From NCBI RefSeq assembly GCF_040436345.1, contig NC_133223.1, forward strand, positions 20,468,613 to 20,532,612: a DNA stretch of 64,000 bases, read 5' to 3'. The notes beneath the pieces were generated by a model. It searched no databases and was not told where the DNA came from. It saw only the letters and a list, made by a program, of their open reading frames with translations. Below are positions 38,618 through 53,300 of this stretch, in pieces; positions within the stretch are counted from its first letter, which is position 1, and every line of letters begins with the position of its first letter. Source of the DNA: Pagrus major (lineage: Eukaryota > Chordata > Actinopteri > Spariformes > Sparidae). A program made the translations under genes and the position numbers.

Positions 38618-41349
38618 TCAGAACTTCCTGCAGTGCAGCTTGGCGACCTTCCGCAGAGACTCTCTTTGGTTTGAGCTGAGTCGGGCTTTGCCGCTCACCT
38701 CCTGCCACAGAAGAGAGCCGTAGCCGCTCACCACCTGAGAGGGAGGTGTTACAAATCAATAAGTGATTAAGTATTCACTGCAGGAGGAATACAAATTAGA
38801 ATAGAAAGTAATAATGTTCTCACCATGTTGTTGATATCGACCATCAGCTGGCTCGTTCTGTCCAGGTGAATGTTGAAGACGGTGGTTTCCACCCAGGCGT
38901 TATCTGTGTTCCTGCAGTCGTCCACATAACCCTCGAACACCTGAAACAGTAACAGCAACTGTGAGTAGAAACCAACAAGGGTCAAGGTTCAACTATCCTA
39001 CATGTCAGAGTCGAGAAGGGTGAAGTCATCATGAGAACACTTTATATTATATTAGGGGAAAAATACTTTATTCATTGATGAACATCATTTACACAATATA
39101 ATGTAGAGACAAGTTGAAAAAAAACAGCTGAAGGTGCTGCTGTGGGGCTTACATAGACTCATTTACGTCTACACGCCATAAACATGTTTTAGAAATACAT
39201 TTTCTAATCTTTGAATTATTAATATTTTCAGTGATTTACAGGTAGACATAAAGCTGCAATGAAAAATTAGTTAGTTAACATGTAAATACACTATTCTTGA
39301 GTTATTTCTGACACAAACAATATTCTTTATAACCCAGAACTGTAATATAATAATATTGTGAGCGGTTATTACTGAAGATGTGCACATTTCTGTAGGTGCT
39401 GGTGTGATTTTTCATGTATCGTGGGTTCCTGGCAGCTTTATACTTTCTTAAATTGACAAAATGAGAAGTCAGACATAAAGTTGAATTTGTGCTGGAAAAG
39501 AAAGTGAATATACCAAAATGAATCTGGACCTCAGAGGTTCGCCATAAAGTGTTACCATTATCATATATTTAATACTTAATGCAGGACTGTTGTAGTGAAC
39601 TGCTTTAGCTACTTTTAGCTAGCTGTACAGATTCCCCAGCTACAAACAAAATTTGGTTTCAATTAACCTTGCGACTATTTTTGAGTCCCAATCCCCAAAT
39701 CAGGTCCACAAGACCTCTCAGGCAATGAAGCAAAGGGCTTCTCATTGTGTCCCTGGCTACTCTCCATATATTCTTTCCTAGGATGGCGAAGACATGACCA
39801 ACCCTAACGGACCTCTGATTGGCTTGTTCTTTCCCTGACCCTGACCTGTCATCACTCGTCACGCCTAAACCTAAACAACAAAGGCAATGAGTACTAGTCA
39901 ATCAGAGGCAAAGCGGGGGAGATCATACCTTCCTCCCCATCCTTGGAAAAGAAAATGAACAATTGCTCGAAGTTTGAATTTCTTGGGGACGATCAAGCTT
40001 TTCCTGTCATGGCTCCTAATTACTGTCTCAGTGTTTAAATATTTAATCAAACGCAATTCGTTGTTTTTTTAATTCCTCTACTTACAGATTGTTGATGCGA
40101 TTAAATGTAACTTCCAGGAGAAAGATGGTTGATGTTGAATCTCACCACCAGATTGTCAAATACCGACGCTGATTTCAGTGACAAAGAGACATTCATACAG
40201 TATGTGCACATGGACATAGTCGTGGACCAGACCTACCTTTATTCCCTCTGATACTTTTTCATTTAGTTTTTCATACAGCGTCTTTCCCAAGGTTCTCTTA
40301 AGAGTCACTGGCAGGAAGTCAGCAGACTGGACGGGTCCCTGAAGGTTTCACATTCACAAAAGAACCACATACATATACATATACATATATGTATGTATAC
40401 CATTTATTTGAACAGTTCAAAATGTAAATAAAAAACAGCTAAAGTGACTGAGCAGTCGGACTCACCCCAGGTAAAGTCAACAGTCCTTGGCTCTCTCCCC
40501 AAACCGCCAGGTACTCCATAACAGATCGCTCACTGTCTTGCCAGCTACGAACCAATTTTCAAAGTGTTAGATCATGCCATGCTCTCCATGCTGGTTTTTA
40601 AAAGCACTGTAAGGACATGAGATGTCCTACCGTGTAAGCACAAGGTCTAGGTTCAGATTTGGACCGAGGCGGCTCAGTGTGCCTCGCCCTTTGATGCCCG
40701 TCCTCCCTTCTGGGTTTCTGATGACAGATGAGACACACATCAGACCTACAGACATGCATCTTACAAGCATCTCTTGTTACTGAAGGTGCTATTGATGCCT
40801 TGTGTATATCATACCTGTAATTATCTAAGGCAGCTAATTCTGATCTGCAAGGAGAAAGAATCAATCAAATGAAAGAGATACAGATACATTACATCATTAA
40901 ATTTGATTTGATTGGAAAATCTTTTGTTGTCTTGACAAAAACACCCACAATGAATGCAAATATATCCACACACAAGCCTTATATGAACCCAACATTATGT
41001 ATGATCTTCTCTTGGTAAAAACATACCCGTCTACATGGTCTTCACTGTCTTCAGAGGCGTAATAAATTGGCATGTATGAGCTGAAGCCGACCTGAAAAAA
41101 AAAGAGGAGATGAAAACCTGGAAAATCTGGACTCATTAAACCCAAACAGCATGCTGTGATGCTCTGAGGACCAGCAGCTGGTGATTTAGTGTGTGTGACG
41201 TACCTCCCATGGCACCTTCTCGTCAGGCACAGGGAAGCGTGTGACTTTGCTGCCTGGGTAATGAAACTGTCGGGCGTTCACGTGGAACCCGTCCTCTTTC
41301 TCTGATGTACTGACATACGTGTCAGGGGACTCGTCTGTTGTTGTTAATG
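38618..41349 (-). other. trpm2: trpm2 C-terminal NUDT9-H domain
   Basis: Residues about 1,231-1,477, from [20 protein letters not shown] to the C-terminus KLHCRKF. Landmarks: [70 protein letters not shown]. In vertebrate TRPM2 this domain stabilises gating but no longer hydrolyses ADP-ribose. Here the Nudix-box position reads [20 protein letters not shown], without the REUXEE glutamates of an active Nudix enzyme. Confidence 0.92.
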
Positions 41350-44300
41350 CTGAGTAGAAGTGAGGGCAAACGAGGAGAAGTGACGTGTGATATATCTGCA
41401 AAATTATGACAAAATAATGTAAACGAATGAAGAAGATGGCTGCTGACTCAGTGATTGTGGTTCTTTTGCTGCAAAACCCTGAGATTTCAGACTGTCCATA
41501 ATCCACTGCAGGGCTTTGGCTGACTGGACGACCTGAATGAGACAAAATAAAAGTAGGTCAAATATTTCTGATGACGACGAAGATGACTGATTTTTACATC
41601 GGGGACGTCTGGAAATAAAGTTTACAACACACGTGGGTGCATCAAGACGTGTGTCATATATTTTCTGCACTGCGTCACGCTCTATGATGTATGATGTGAA
41701 ATGTTACAGACAGAGGTGCAACATTAGCGATAACCAAAAAAACCAGGTCACAACCTGCTCCTCTAGACGAGCCAGTCTTTTCAAAATGACATCAGAGCTC
41801 TTCTCGTCTTCCCTCTCCAGCCAGTCGCCTATGGTGGTAACCCTCAGGAAACAAACAAGCAGAGTGTGAGGGTCTGTATTTACTTGACTGTCACTCATAG
41901 AATAATTAAAGGTGCAATATGTAAGAAATGGCCACCTGGGGGCAGCATATCACGAGAGAAACCACCCACTGCTACTATTTTTAGCTCTCATTAGTCAGTT
42001 AGCTCAGTTAGCCGCACAGCTAGCGCTTCTATCAGCTGACTTTACGATACAAAGACGTCTCGACATAAAGTCAAAATTCTTATTTCTTCACATTCTGTTC
42101 ATAATTTTAGTTAATTTGTTCATGTATTAAACTAAAATTCTTACACATTGCACCTTCAATGTTATATACTCTACACTTAGAGCATTTCAGCCTCATCAAA
42201 TCTTAAAAATAAATCAGACTGTGTTGCTGCATGAAAGGAAAAATGTAAGAAAAGTTGTGAATTGTGTTTGTCCGTTAAATACTAAATTACAGCTTCCAGT
42301 CGATTAGCTTAGCTTAGCACAAACACTAGAAACAGGGGGAAACAGCTAGCCTGGCTCTGTCCAGAGGTAACAAAATCTCTGGGCACGTCCTAAGTCTCTG
42401 AAGTTGCAACTATGTTTCTGGCACTAGCATCCTTTCCTTCCTACCGATGATACATGGAGAGAGACAAGGAGACCAGAAAGGAAGAAACGAGACGTCCTCT
42501 CAAGCGTCATATGAAGGGTCGTCCGCCATCTCGGTAATTTGTGTCAGATGCCAGAGTATGTACACGTGTTGGCGATCAGCTCAAAGTCTTCCAGCAAGGC
42601 TGCTCAGAGCAGAAATAAGAGCTTTGGGATGAACTACAAGATGGTGGACCGAAACCACTTTCAGTTAAAGCTAGGAGCGCAAAATATCACATAAGAGAAG
42701 TGGAATGTAACCTCTGTTTTAGTCTTCATGCTAAGCTAATTTAAGCGTCTCCTGGCTCTAGCTTCATATTTAACGGACAAGACATGAAAGTGGCATCCAT
42801 CCTCTCATTTAACTCTTAACACAAAGGCATTTAAAAACATATTGCCCAAAACATTTTTGGGGGATTTGGGTACGGGGGGGGGATCCAAAACAGTAAAGCT
42901 GCAGGTGGTAAAACCAAAACAATGAGATGAAAGATGCTAAAAAGCTCCAAAGAGTTGCGGGGGAACTGTAGAGTTGAAAAAAATAAATGTCAGGGGTCAC
43001 AAGATGATTGATCGGAAACAGGAAATCAAGATTTTAAACATTTTCTGGCTTTTCTGTCATGGATATTTTGTTATCAAAAACGTGATAGTTTCATCCCTAC
43101 AAGGCTCTAGAAGTTCAAATGAAGCAGACTGAGAAGGTAAAATACGGCTTGTGACTAAAATGTTTGATGACGGGTCCCACAAACAGTACACAGCAGGACT
43201 CTAGAGAATTGTTACACAGATATACTGGGTTTCCCTCCTGTGGGATTTTACTTCTGGGCCGTGTCCAGGATGCGTCGCTCCATGCTCTGGCTCTGCTCCT
43301 GCTGCGTGGACTGCAGGTATCTGTCCTTCATCAAAGCCTCCCAGGACAACAGCTCCTCTTCCTCACTCGCAAGAAGCTCGTTCTCTGAAAAACAGTGTCA
43401 CATGCTATTTCAATACCTTACTTAGGCCCACTGTACATGTGCACATGGACACGACATATAAAAATTACAGACAAAGATATCTAAAGATAACTACAATATG
43501 ATATGCTTTCTTCTTTGACTATAATGACGATAATCTGGCTCATAGTTTACGCGCACAGTGTGCATTTTCTGCTGCTAAGGATCCCTCAAAACAATGAAAA
43601 CAAAAGACGCTAAGTAGCGTGGGATCAGGGGAGTTGTCTTCATTGTTAAACAACCACCATTGCTGATGAAAATCTGTCTGACGTGACTCAGGCAGAAATC
43701 AGGTTCGCAGACGAGGTAATGATTCAAGTTTTACACACAATGTTCTGTCACGTTCGTACTCTCTCACGTATCATCTGACGTTTACCTGGAAGTTGTAGTG
43801 AGCGGCGATCAAATGAAATGCATCGTTACTTTGTTGGATTAACTTGTGGATTTCTCTGGGTTTGAACATTTGGGATGATGTAAACAACAAATATATAACA
43901 AAGGTCTCATCGTTTTAAGATATTTCAATGCAGAAGTGTCAGATTTTATATATTTAATAGAGTGATGAATCTAAAACTTGTGCTGCATATAATCATGAAG
44001 CTGAATACTTACTGAACTCTTTGCATACGACGGGGGGCCTGCACAGCACCATCCTCCTGATGAAGATGTAAAGATGGCTGAAGATGATGAAAGGAGGAGG
44101 CGCAGCAGGGCGGCTGTGGTACTCCTTAATCAGCTCGTATCTTTGAAACTTCCAGATTCTGTCTGTGTTGTCCTGAACTTCCTGGAATGTAAAGCTGTGC
44201 AGGAGGACAAAGAGAGACAGAGCTCAAAAGAGTGAGATCAGGACTCTCTTTAGATACAAAGATGTGGAGGAGAAAACTCACTTGAAGATGGCTATGAGCA

Positions 44301-47300
44301 GGTTGAGCAGCAGTATGTTGGCAAAGAGCAGGTAAACACAGAGCATGATGATGGTGAGCCACTCAGGGAAGGCTGGGGTTTGGCTTTCATTCAGCACGGG
44401 ACACTTTGGCTTCAGAGGATCGGTGGCGTTCATGCTGCAGGAGTCCAGGTCAAATTGAGCATCTGCGGAGGGCAAATAAAGTGTTTTCATAGAAAGAAAT
44501 GTATACAAAAATGATTATTAAGTCATTTTTTACTGCAAAAAACGACATAAAACATTTTTCATCTTCACTCACAATCAACATTGCTGGGAAAATCCCCAAA
44601 TATGGTGAGGTATGGCTCATAAACTGCCCCACGGAGAATCCAGTCCAGCCGATTGTCGTTGTGGATGAGGATGCCTTGTTTGGCCACACCGTACGCCACC
44701 ACCCAGATACTCAGCAGGAACATGAAGAAGAACATATCCATCATCTGGAGACACAAATGTGGACGCATCTGTATGTCACGACTTTAATAGGGCTAGATTT
44801 TTACATTTAAAAACTCCAGAAAATTGGATTTGTCAGTCTAAGCATCACATCAACAAACATTTGATTATATATTTTGCAGTTTCAGTATCTAAGAGGTTGC
44901 TCTGTTGTTCCAGCTTCAGTGTCTACAAAACCAATAATAAGCTCTCTAAAAGGTCATGAATGTAATAAATGTAACAAACAGACCAGCTGCAACACTTTGT
45001 TCAAAAACACCTTTTATCTAACACCAGATGGAGACCCAGTGAGGCAGAGGCCTCTTTTTGTGTTGGATAAAAGGTGTTCTGGAGCGTAGCATTTGGTGCT
45101 CCGCTGTTGCTCCCACATTACATCAGGGCGGCATTCGTTATATTTGGATGTAGCCCTCTCACCATCCTCTTAACAATGATGATTTTGGGTCCCAGGGTTT
45201 TACTGATAGTGAAGATGGCCATGAGACGGAGGGAGAAGACCACAAAGTCGATGCAGAGGATGATTTTACCCGCATAGAAGAGCACAGTCGTCAGCCTGAA
45301 ATAGGAAAACTTGGTGATTCATAGATAATGCAGGGAGCACTTCCACAGGATTGTCAGGGAGGAGGGAAACTTACCTAAATGCAAGGCCAATAATAAAGAG
45401 GATGATGGACAGAACGTCTAAAATATTCCACAGTTCGTTGATGTATATCTTGGATTTCTTACGAATCCCAAAGCCGTCAGGATCATGAAACAGCTGAGAC
45501 AATAAAGACAAATTAAAATTGGCAATTTGGGATTTTAAAATGTTTTTCTTAGATTAAGGAATAGTCTGGATGTTGAGGCTCCTATTTGCTTCTTTCTGAA
45601 TATTGTGTAATCATGGCATAACATATATGCATTGTAAGCAACTGTAAAGAGCCCCTTAACCATCAGGGGGCCCATGCAGGGGTGTTAATTTATTTTAATT
45701 ACTTTTTTTGACCTTTTCAGGGCTTTTTTTGTTAGGACAGCTCAAGATTGACAGGAAGCGGGATAGGAGACAAGAGCAGTGACACGCAGCAAAGGGCCAC
45801 AGGTCAGATTTGAACCTTGTGTTTGTCAAATGTCAACAAAGCAGGTGTTCAGTCCACAGATGGAAGCACTTCAGCTGTTTTAGAAGTCAGTATATCTTGA
45901 TTTATTCTTCAATTTTTACTGCAATGTGTGTGTCCCAGATGCAACCGCTCACCTGTCTGACCTCCTCACACACCAGAGAGAGCAGCCAGACGTAAAGCAG
46001 CAGCTCCCAAGGAGAGGGCATGTCCTGGAAGTCGATCATCAGCACCACCGCATACAGGAAGAGGAAGGCGAAGTAAGACACGATGTTCCCGTAAAACTTG
46101 ACCTGCGGAGAGCTGTACAAGCTCACCAGTTTGGACCAGCTCTTTAGAGGCTTCTGGCGCCTCAGGCTGGCGAGGTCGCTGTGGACAGAAAGGTCACTGA
46201 GGTCAGAGACAACTTCATTTTCCACGTCTAACTATTTCTTTTTCTCAGGTGACATCTAATTTCTACTCTAATTTCTTGCTTTCCGACAACTGACCTGCAA
46301 ATGACGTCCGAACTGAAAATTTTGAAAATAACAGAAATATTAGGGTGTCTGTGAACTTTCACACAGTCTCTAAAGGTTCTTCATTTGTTGTCAGTGTATA
46401 AAGACACAACTGTCTACTTACAGGCTACGAGAGTTTGTTCGAAGTGTGCTTCCAGTCACTTTCTCCACCGTCTTGATCTCCTCGTTCTTCGCAGTTTCTC
46501 TCTGGATGACTTCATCACGTCTAGGGAGAATCATAATTCATTAAAAAATCAAATACGTAAAGACTCTCGAAAGATTAGACATTATTGTAAACTTGAACAC
46601 AAGTTGGAAATGACAAAGATCCTGAATTATTTATGGTAAGAAGGGAAAACAATGAAAGAGGTCTTGCTGCCACCCGGTGGTGTCTACAAATAAATGGCTG
46701 CATTTTTGAGAGTATAGACAGCAAAAACTAAACATGAAAACATTTCCTTAAAATTTGTATTTTAGTCTAGTTTAGTTTGTGAGTGCACATTACCATTTTA
46801 GTTAGTCTTTGTCTTTTTTAAGTCTTGTTTTTGGTTTTATTTCAGTTAAATAAATGTTTTTTCACACCCAGTTTAAGTTGTTAGTTTAATTTCACTTAAT
46901 TCCAATAACCTTGGTCAGAGCAAGTCACATTATCCATATTTTGTTAGACTGTGTGACAGATGTGCTGAATCAACATGGTCATAATTAGGAACAAGTTTAA
47001 CTGAGGGGAGCAACTTCTTTCCCCGTCAGAGAGCGTCAACTTACTGACTGCTGTTCCTCTTTACAGGCTCAATTAAACAAGTGAAGTTTGTCACATTTCG
47101 CATTAATTGTGTTGACTTATTCTCTTTGTTGCATTAAGAAACGCAAGCAAAATATTCGATAAATATACTTTTTGGGACTCTGTGTATGAAGTGTGTCTGA
47201 CCTCCTTCAAAGCAGCCAAATCACTACAAATCATGATTAAGCTCTTATGCTACACCAGTTATTTATTTATTTTTCACTGTGACCCGTCGCTCATATCATT

Positions 47301-50300
47301 CATACTTCTATGCCAGTCTTGCTGTGATCGGTTATAAGAGGTTACTAAAGGCAGTGACATCTTGTGCTAATCTGACAGTTGTCAGAAAGTAGGCTGATAA
47401 AACTCACCTGAAAACCAGAAAGCGAGTGTAGATGAGTGGGAAGAAAACCATGCAGAGCAGCACTCTCCACACAGGGTTGTCCACTGAAAGCTCACCGCAC
47501 CAGATCTGCGTCAGAAGAGCCTTAAAGACGGACATGTTATCAGACCGGGTCGTCATGAACTCTCATATACTCATATCTGGGTGTCAAAATGAAAAGTAAG
47601 TTAGATTCACTGATCAGTTTTTCTACTAATTCAGCACAGTTTGTGTGTGCAGTCAATGATCTACATTGTAGTCCACACAGACTTACCACTAACCTCTCAA
47701 CGTGTAAAAAGAAATCCCCCTGAAGATAAATCTGAAGGTTTCTCTCTACCTGAACACCCGACTGAGCTACAAAGCTTTTATCATCAGCCTCCAGCGCCAG
47801 CCTCAGGCACGTCGTCCTTCCCCAAAACGGTGACGCATGAACCAACAACTTCCGAGCCCGGTCTTCATCACTGTCGTGGCACTCACTGAACACACCTGGG
47901 ACACACACACACAGTAAAGTCAAATGCTAACCTTGTAAAATCCCTTTATTTTACATCTGTAAACCCACTCATTACATCTGTGGTGTTATACCGATGGCGT
48001 GTTCCTCATAGTGATCGGCGAGCTCTTTCATTTCCACGGCCTCGTCTGCGTCACTTCCTTCCTCGGCCAGCTTCTTCAGGATCTTACTGGCGGCCAGGGC
48101 GGCAGACATGCAGTCTCTGCACTGTGAAGTGAATGTGAAGATACAGAAAGATGCAAGGTCACATAGACATACAACACACAAACAAGTATTTTCAAACTTT
48201 CTTTGTTAGGGGTGTCTTGATCACCTGCTCCCAGGCAATTTCAGCCAGCTCCTTATTGTTCTGCACGATGGCCCAAAGGAAAAGGTCTGTGCCCGGGTCC
48301 CTCGGTGCTTCAGCAACGGCCTCCTTGAGTGCAGCTTGGGATCCTGCCTGACTTTTAGACAGCTAGAGGAAAAGTGAAAAAATGACTTCAGAAATATCAA
48401 ATCCAACACCAAATCCTCTCAAGACATGCCACCCTCCCTTAAAACTTTGACAAGACACCAATTTGGATCTTTAGGAAGCTGAATGATAGAAAATCACTCA
48501 GGGTAATAAAACCTCCAGTTCCCAGAATAACAACCAAGTAAATTACATGACATCATGGTTTTAAGAAGCTGCAACCAACAGATGTTTGACATTTTTGCTT
48601 TCAAAACGGCTGGAACGATTAATGAATTACCAAAATAGTTGCCAGTTTAGGTGTTTTAGATGATGTTTAAACAGACTCACTGATGAAGATGAATCCTCCA
48701 TGGACATGTTGAACTGGTTTATCGTGGTGGAGGGAGGGTAGAGGGGCTTGGTGAAACTGCCCAGCAGGTGGCGCACCGTGTCAGACACGTGAGTCATGGT
48801 GATCGTTTCGCCCGACTGAGCTCGAGACCTGATGCCGATCGCCTGCCTCCTAAAGCGGCGAGAACTGTGGACCCGCTTGGCCAGCCTACGGAGAAAGAAG
48901 CAGCTGGGCAGCTGTTTGTAGAGCTCGCACAGTGTCTCCTCATCCTGCAGGAAATCCCTCAGACTCACACCGTTCTCCAGCAGCAGACTCACAAACTGAG
49001 ATTTGTTTCCAACCAGGGCTGAGAACATGGCCCAGTGGAGGTCACTGGACTGGATGGGAACAGTAGAACAGGACACAGTGAGCAATATGATGGCTTGTGT
49101 TTCAGTAAAGTGACTGCTGGCTCATTTATGTCAGCTGCTCTTTTGTTTGGACATCGCTAAACTAACCTCTCTTATCCTCTGCTCCTTGTATCATTAAAGT
49201 TTTGTGATGCAACGTTTTATGTTTTAAAGCCCATGGTGGTTTACTGGTATTGTAGAAATTGACACCACTCAAACATTTTGTTATTATCTCACAGGACTTC
49301 AAAGGAAAAACATTACGATCACTCTCCATGTTTTCCAGTCAGTCCATTGAGACAAGAAGGGTTGCAACACAGGGTCAAGTTCATGGGGGTGTGACACAGA
49401 GTGCTGCTGCTGTTGTGATGTTACAGTGTTGTTGTAAAATAAGCGAACTCACCTTCCAGTGGCTCTCCTCAGTGAAGATCTCAGTCTCAGCTATGTCCAC
49501 TCGGTTCCAGGCTATAGCCAGCTCCAGCTGCCTCTTCCAGCAGTCGATTCCCAGTGACTCGTTGGTCCTCGAGGCTGTGTGGAGAATTTATAGCGACACG
49601 ATTTATGTGACTCTTTACCAATTCTGTTTAGGTTGAGTCAAAAGATTGATTGACTGCTGCAGGGATGACTCTGTTACGAGACTTTGTGTCTTTCAACACA
49701 ACAGATCAACCACTGATGTTTTCATGCATCCCATAAACCCAAAGATATTGTTCAATTACGCGATGCCAAATTGAGTAAAGCAGCAAATCCCAAACCAGTC
49801 GCTGGCAAATCTTCACATTTGAAAAGCTGAACTAGAGAATGATTGCAGTTTTTGCTTGATAGCTACACTCAATGATTAATCAATTATTAAATCTGCTGAT
49901 TATTTCCTTCTCCTCCAACCAATCAAACTCATTGTTTCAGCACTTTAATGTTTTACCATTACAGACCCCGGGGGATCAGAGGTTGTGATAGTGATCTGCA
50001 CCTTAAAATGTTATCTGAACAACTGCACTGCATGATCAAGCAGCAAATAGCAAGACTTTACTCAAAAACAAAGACTCCACTCTGAACTTTGTGGCTGCAG
50101 AGACAGTGGTTGTCCTCACTGATGGAGCCTGGAAATGCATTTTTATCACTTTATTACTGGAACTTAGTGATGGAAACTATGGGCAAAGCAGTTTAGCTAG
50201 AATGATGAATCATCATGATCACAACCACGAGTTCAGTGCAGTGGACTCGCATGTCGTTTAAAGCACTTTGGCTCAGTTTACTTTCATAAGAAAATGCATT

Positions 50301-53300
50301 AGGCTTGCTCTAAATAGGTTTCATCCTTCTCTCTCAAGACCTGCATGAGGAAGAATATTTAAGTGTGGCTATCAATGTCTCTCTGTAAAAAAATAATCGT
50401 TACGATGAAAATATCTGCAAGAATATCACTGCTGTCTTTTTGATCTACGTACATTCGAAGAGCTGGTTTGGCACAAAGCCTCTCTATCTTCATACATACT
50501 CCATCTTGTTCACCTCCAGTTAGTCCAGTCAGGTACTGAGTGTCGTTACCTTTGAGCAGTGCTTGGAGAATAGCTACATCCACATCCCCTTCATTGTCAT
50601 CGCTTATTCTGAAGACTGTCAGCAAGTGAGACATCCTGATGATATCCTGAATCTGCCACAGAAAGCAGAGAAAACATGCGTTACAGTGTTTCACAGAGCA
50701 AAAATACAAAAAACAGAAACATGTAAAAGATGAAACTAAAACAGAACACAACAATAACAATCAAAGACAGACATTTAACTACAAAGTGCCTCACAAAATC
50801 ACCAATAATGAAAAATATAAATATACCAAAATGCAGGCGACACACACATATTGCAAGAATTTGTTTAACAGAGCCATCCTAGAAAGTATAGAGCAGGGGT
50901 GCCAAAACTTTTTCTGCTGAATCTCTCTTCTTTCTAGATCGACAATAGTAAGTTTAAAAGTCTGTGGGGACTTTCCAGCGTTAGTGAGTTGTGCTGGACC
51001 CCCCCGGATTTTTCCCCTGAAGTAGCCTTGACTTCTACTTTATGTTAATGGTGACCAGACAATGTGACGCTCTTTCTCTTACTATGTAACACGGTGCTAC
51101 CAGAATGCAAGGATGCTTAACTAGATAATGAATAGATAGGGAAATGAAGAATCCATTAGTCCTGTTTGTAAGAAAGAGTTTGGTCTGTAGTTGTTGAGGT
51201 CGTCAGTATGTTCACACACCTTCTTGGTCCATTCTATGATCTTGAGGTCGGGGAACCTGTCATACTCTTTGCCAAAGAACTTTTTCATTAACTGTTGGAT
51301 GAGGGCGATGGTGACCCGGCTTGGTGGCAGGCCTGCCACCTGAGCGATCACATCTGCTATTCTCCCCGAGCCCTCCAAGATCACACATGGTGTACTATTC
51401 AGCATGGCATTATAGATGGTCTGAGAGGAGACACACAGGACAGTCAGACAAGATGAAGCCCAGAGACATAGAGAGAGAGATAAACGGATGTCTCACATTT
51501 AGAGTGCCTGGTCCTCCATCCAAAACCACGCACACCACAGGGATGGTCACGCTGTTCTCTGGAGGCAATAAAGAATCAATATTAAAAGCCAGGCAGATAA
51601 ACAGCATCAGATTTGAGATGTTATCTGTGGCATGCTGCTTTTGAGGGCACCGCCTCAGCTATTTTTAACCTTTGTTTCCAAGACGCTTCCCAGCAATGCA
51701 TTTCTCCAGACGGCTCCGCAGCTCAATCTCCACTCCATAGTGTCCCTGAGTCCCATCATCCACCAGCAGGAAGTGGGTGTGGTTGTTATCGAGGCAGGAG
51801 AGTCGGCCTTGGTCCTTAATGTCCATCTCATAATGGGCTGGGAAACAACCCTGCAGAGAAAGAGGAGGAGGAGGAGGAGAAACAGATGACTAATCCTACC
51901 ACGAGAAAGACACAAACCATGTGTAAATGTGTTTATCGAACCTCTGGATGCACCAGAGCATCCCTGTTGTGAATTATTCCCCACGTTGCTACTCCGATGG
52001 CCACGATCTCACCCTGCTTGGAGCTGCTCAGGGCGTAGTCCCTCACAGCCTGCCCGACATGCTTCATCACACCAGTATGTGTGCCACCAGTGACGATCCA
52101 CGCACCTGTTTACAACACAGCATATGTCCCAATTCAATACTGTACATGGGTTAGGGTTATACCATATGTCCACATATTGTTGGCCAAACTCTAAAATCAC
52201 AGTCAGCTACTGCACAAACAATGTAAAAATGTGTGGAAACCAACAAATATTGTTGTTGAGCACGTCATTCTAAAAACATGGACATTAAAGGAACAGTTGG
52301 ACATTTTCAGACATCAGAAATATCAAACTGTTCCTGTCATGTGCAACGTTAACAGCCCTCCCTCTTGCATGAAGGCTCTCCACAAGAAGCTAGCTCCAGG
52401 TCCCATCGATGCTCTGGAGTAAGGTCTGGCTCTAAGCTCTGTACAGGCCAGTTAATTTCTATGTTAAATGCATGCATGGGACCTGTCGGAGCCAAATTTA
52501 TCTTTACAGAGTATATTGGAGATGTTACTTATGTTGCTTTATTTAGATATACAATTTTTGTTATAGGTTTATTATATTTTGTTAAGGAGCTCCAATATGG
52601 AGGATGTTTGAGGTGCACAGTGTGTTTAACCACAGACTAAAAAAGAGACGCCCATTCTCCATAACTGCACATGTTCTCATAAAACACATGTTTTCACACA
52701 CTGTGGCTAATCACACACACACTGACCTGTGGTCTGGGCCACTTTAATGAGACCTCTGTGGAAGACAGTCTTGAGACGAGCCCTCAGGTAGAAGTTCTTG
52801 GCTCCTCCGGTCACTGAGATCAGCAGGTTGGGAGGGGGAAGTTTCCACTGATCGGTCAATAACTGGTACAGGATTTCAGAGCTGGTGTCAGTGGTCACTC
52901 GCACATACTGGAGAGTGGACACAGACGCAAAGGCAAGGATAAGTGTAAGGATTCAAGCACTCGTGTATTGCTACTGTAGTGGAGAGAAAGGATGGTTTCA
53001 CCTTGCCAGTCTTTTTTCCCAAACCACCAAAGCTGATGTCTCCAAAAGCATCGGTGGGAACTTTACGAATGTGTCTGTGTATGTCCCACGACTCTCCTGT
53101 GAAGTCCTCTGGTTTGATGGCTTCATCCACATGATCGGTCTTAGAGTAGCCACACTTGCATGCATCCGGTCTGGTGGAGAAACAAAAGCTGATACTTGTA
53201 AGCACAGCAACTGAGGGAGATGTCTCCTCTCACATAAATACACCAGAGGGTGGATGCTACAGTATCTCTGAGTCACTGTGCAGCAGCAGCATCCACTACA

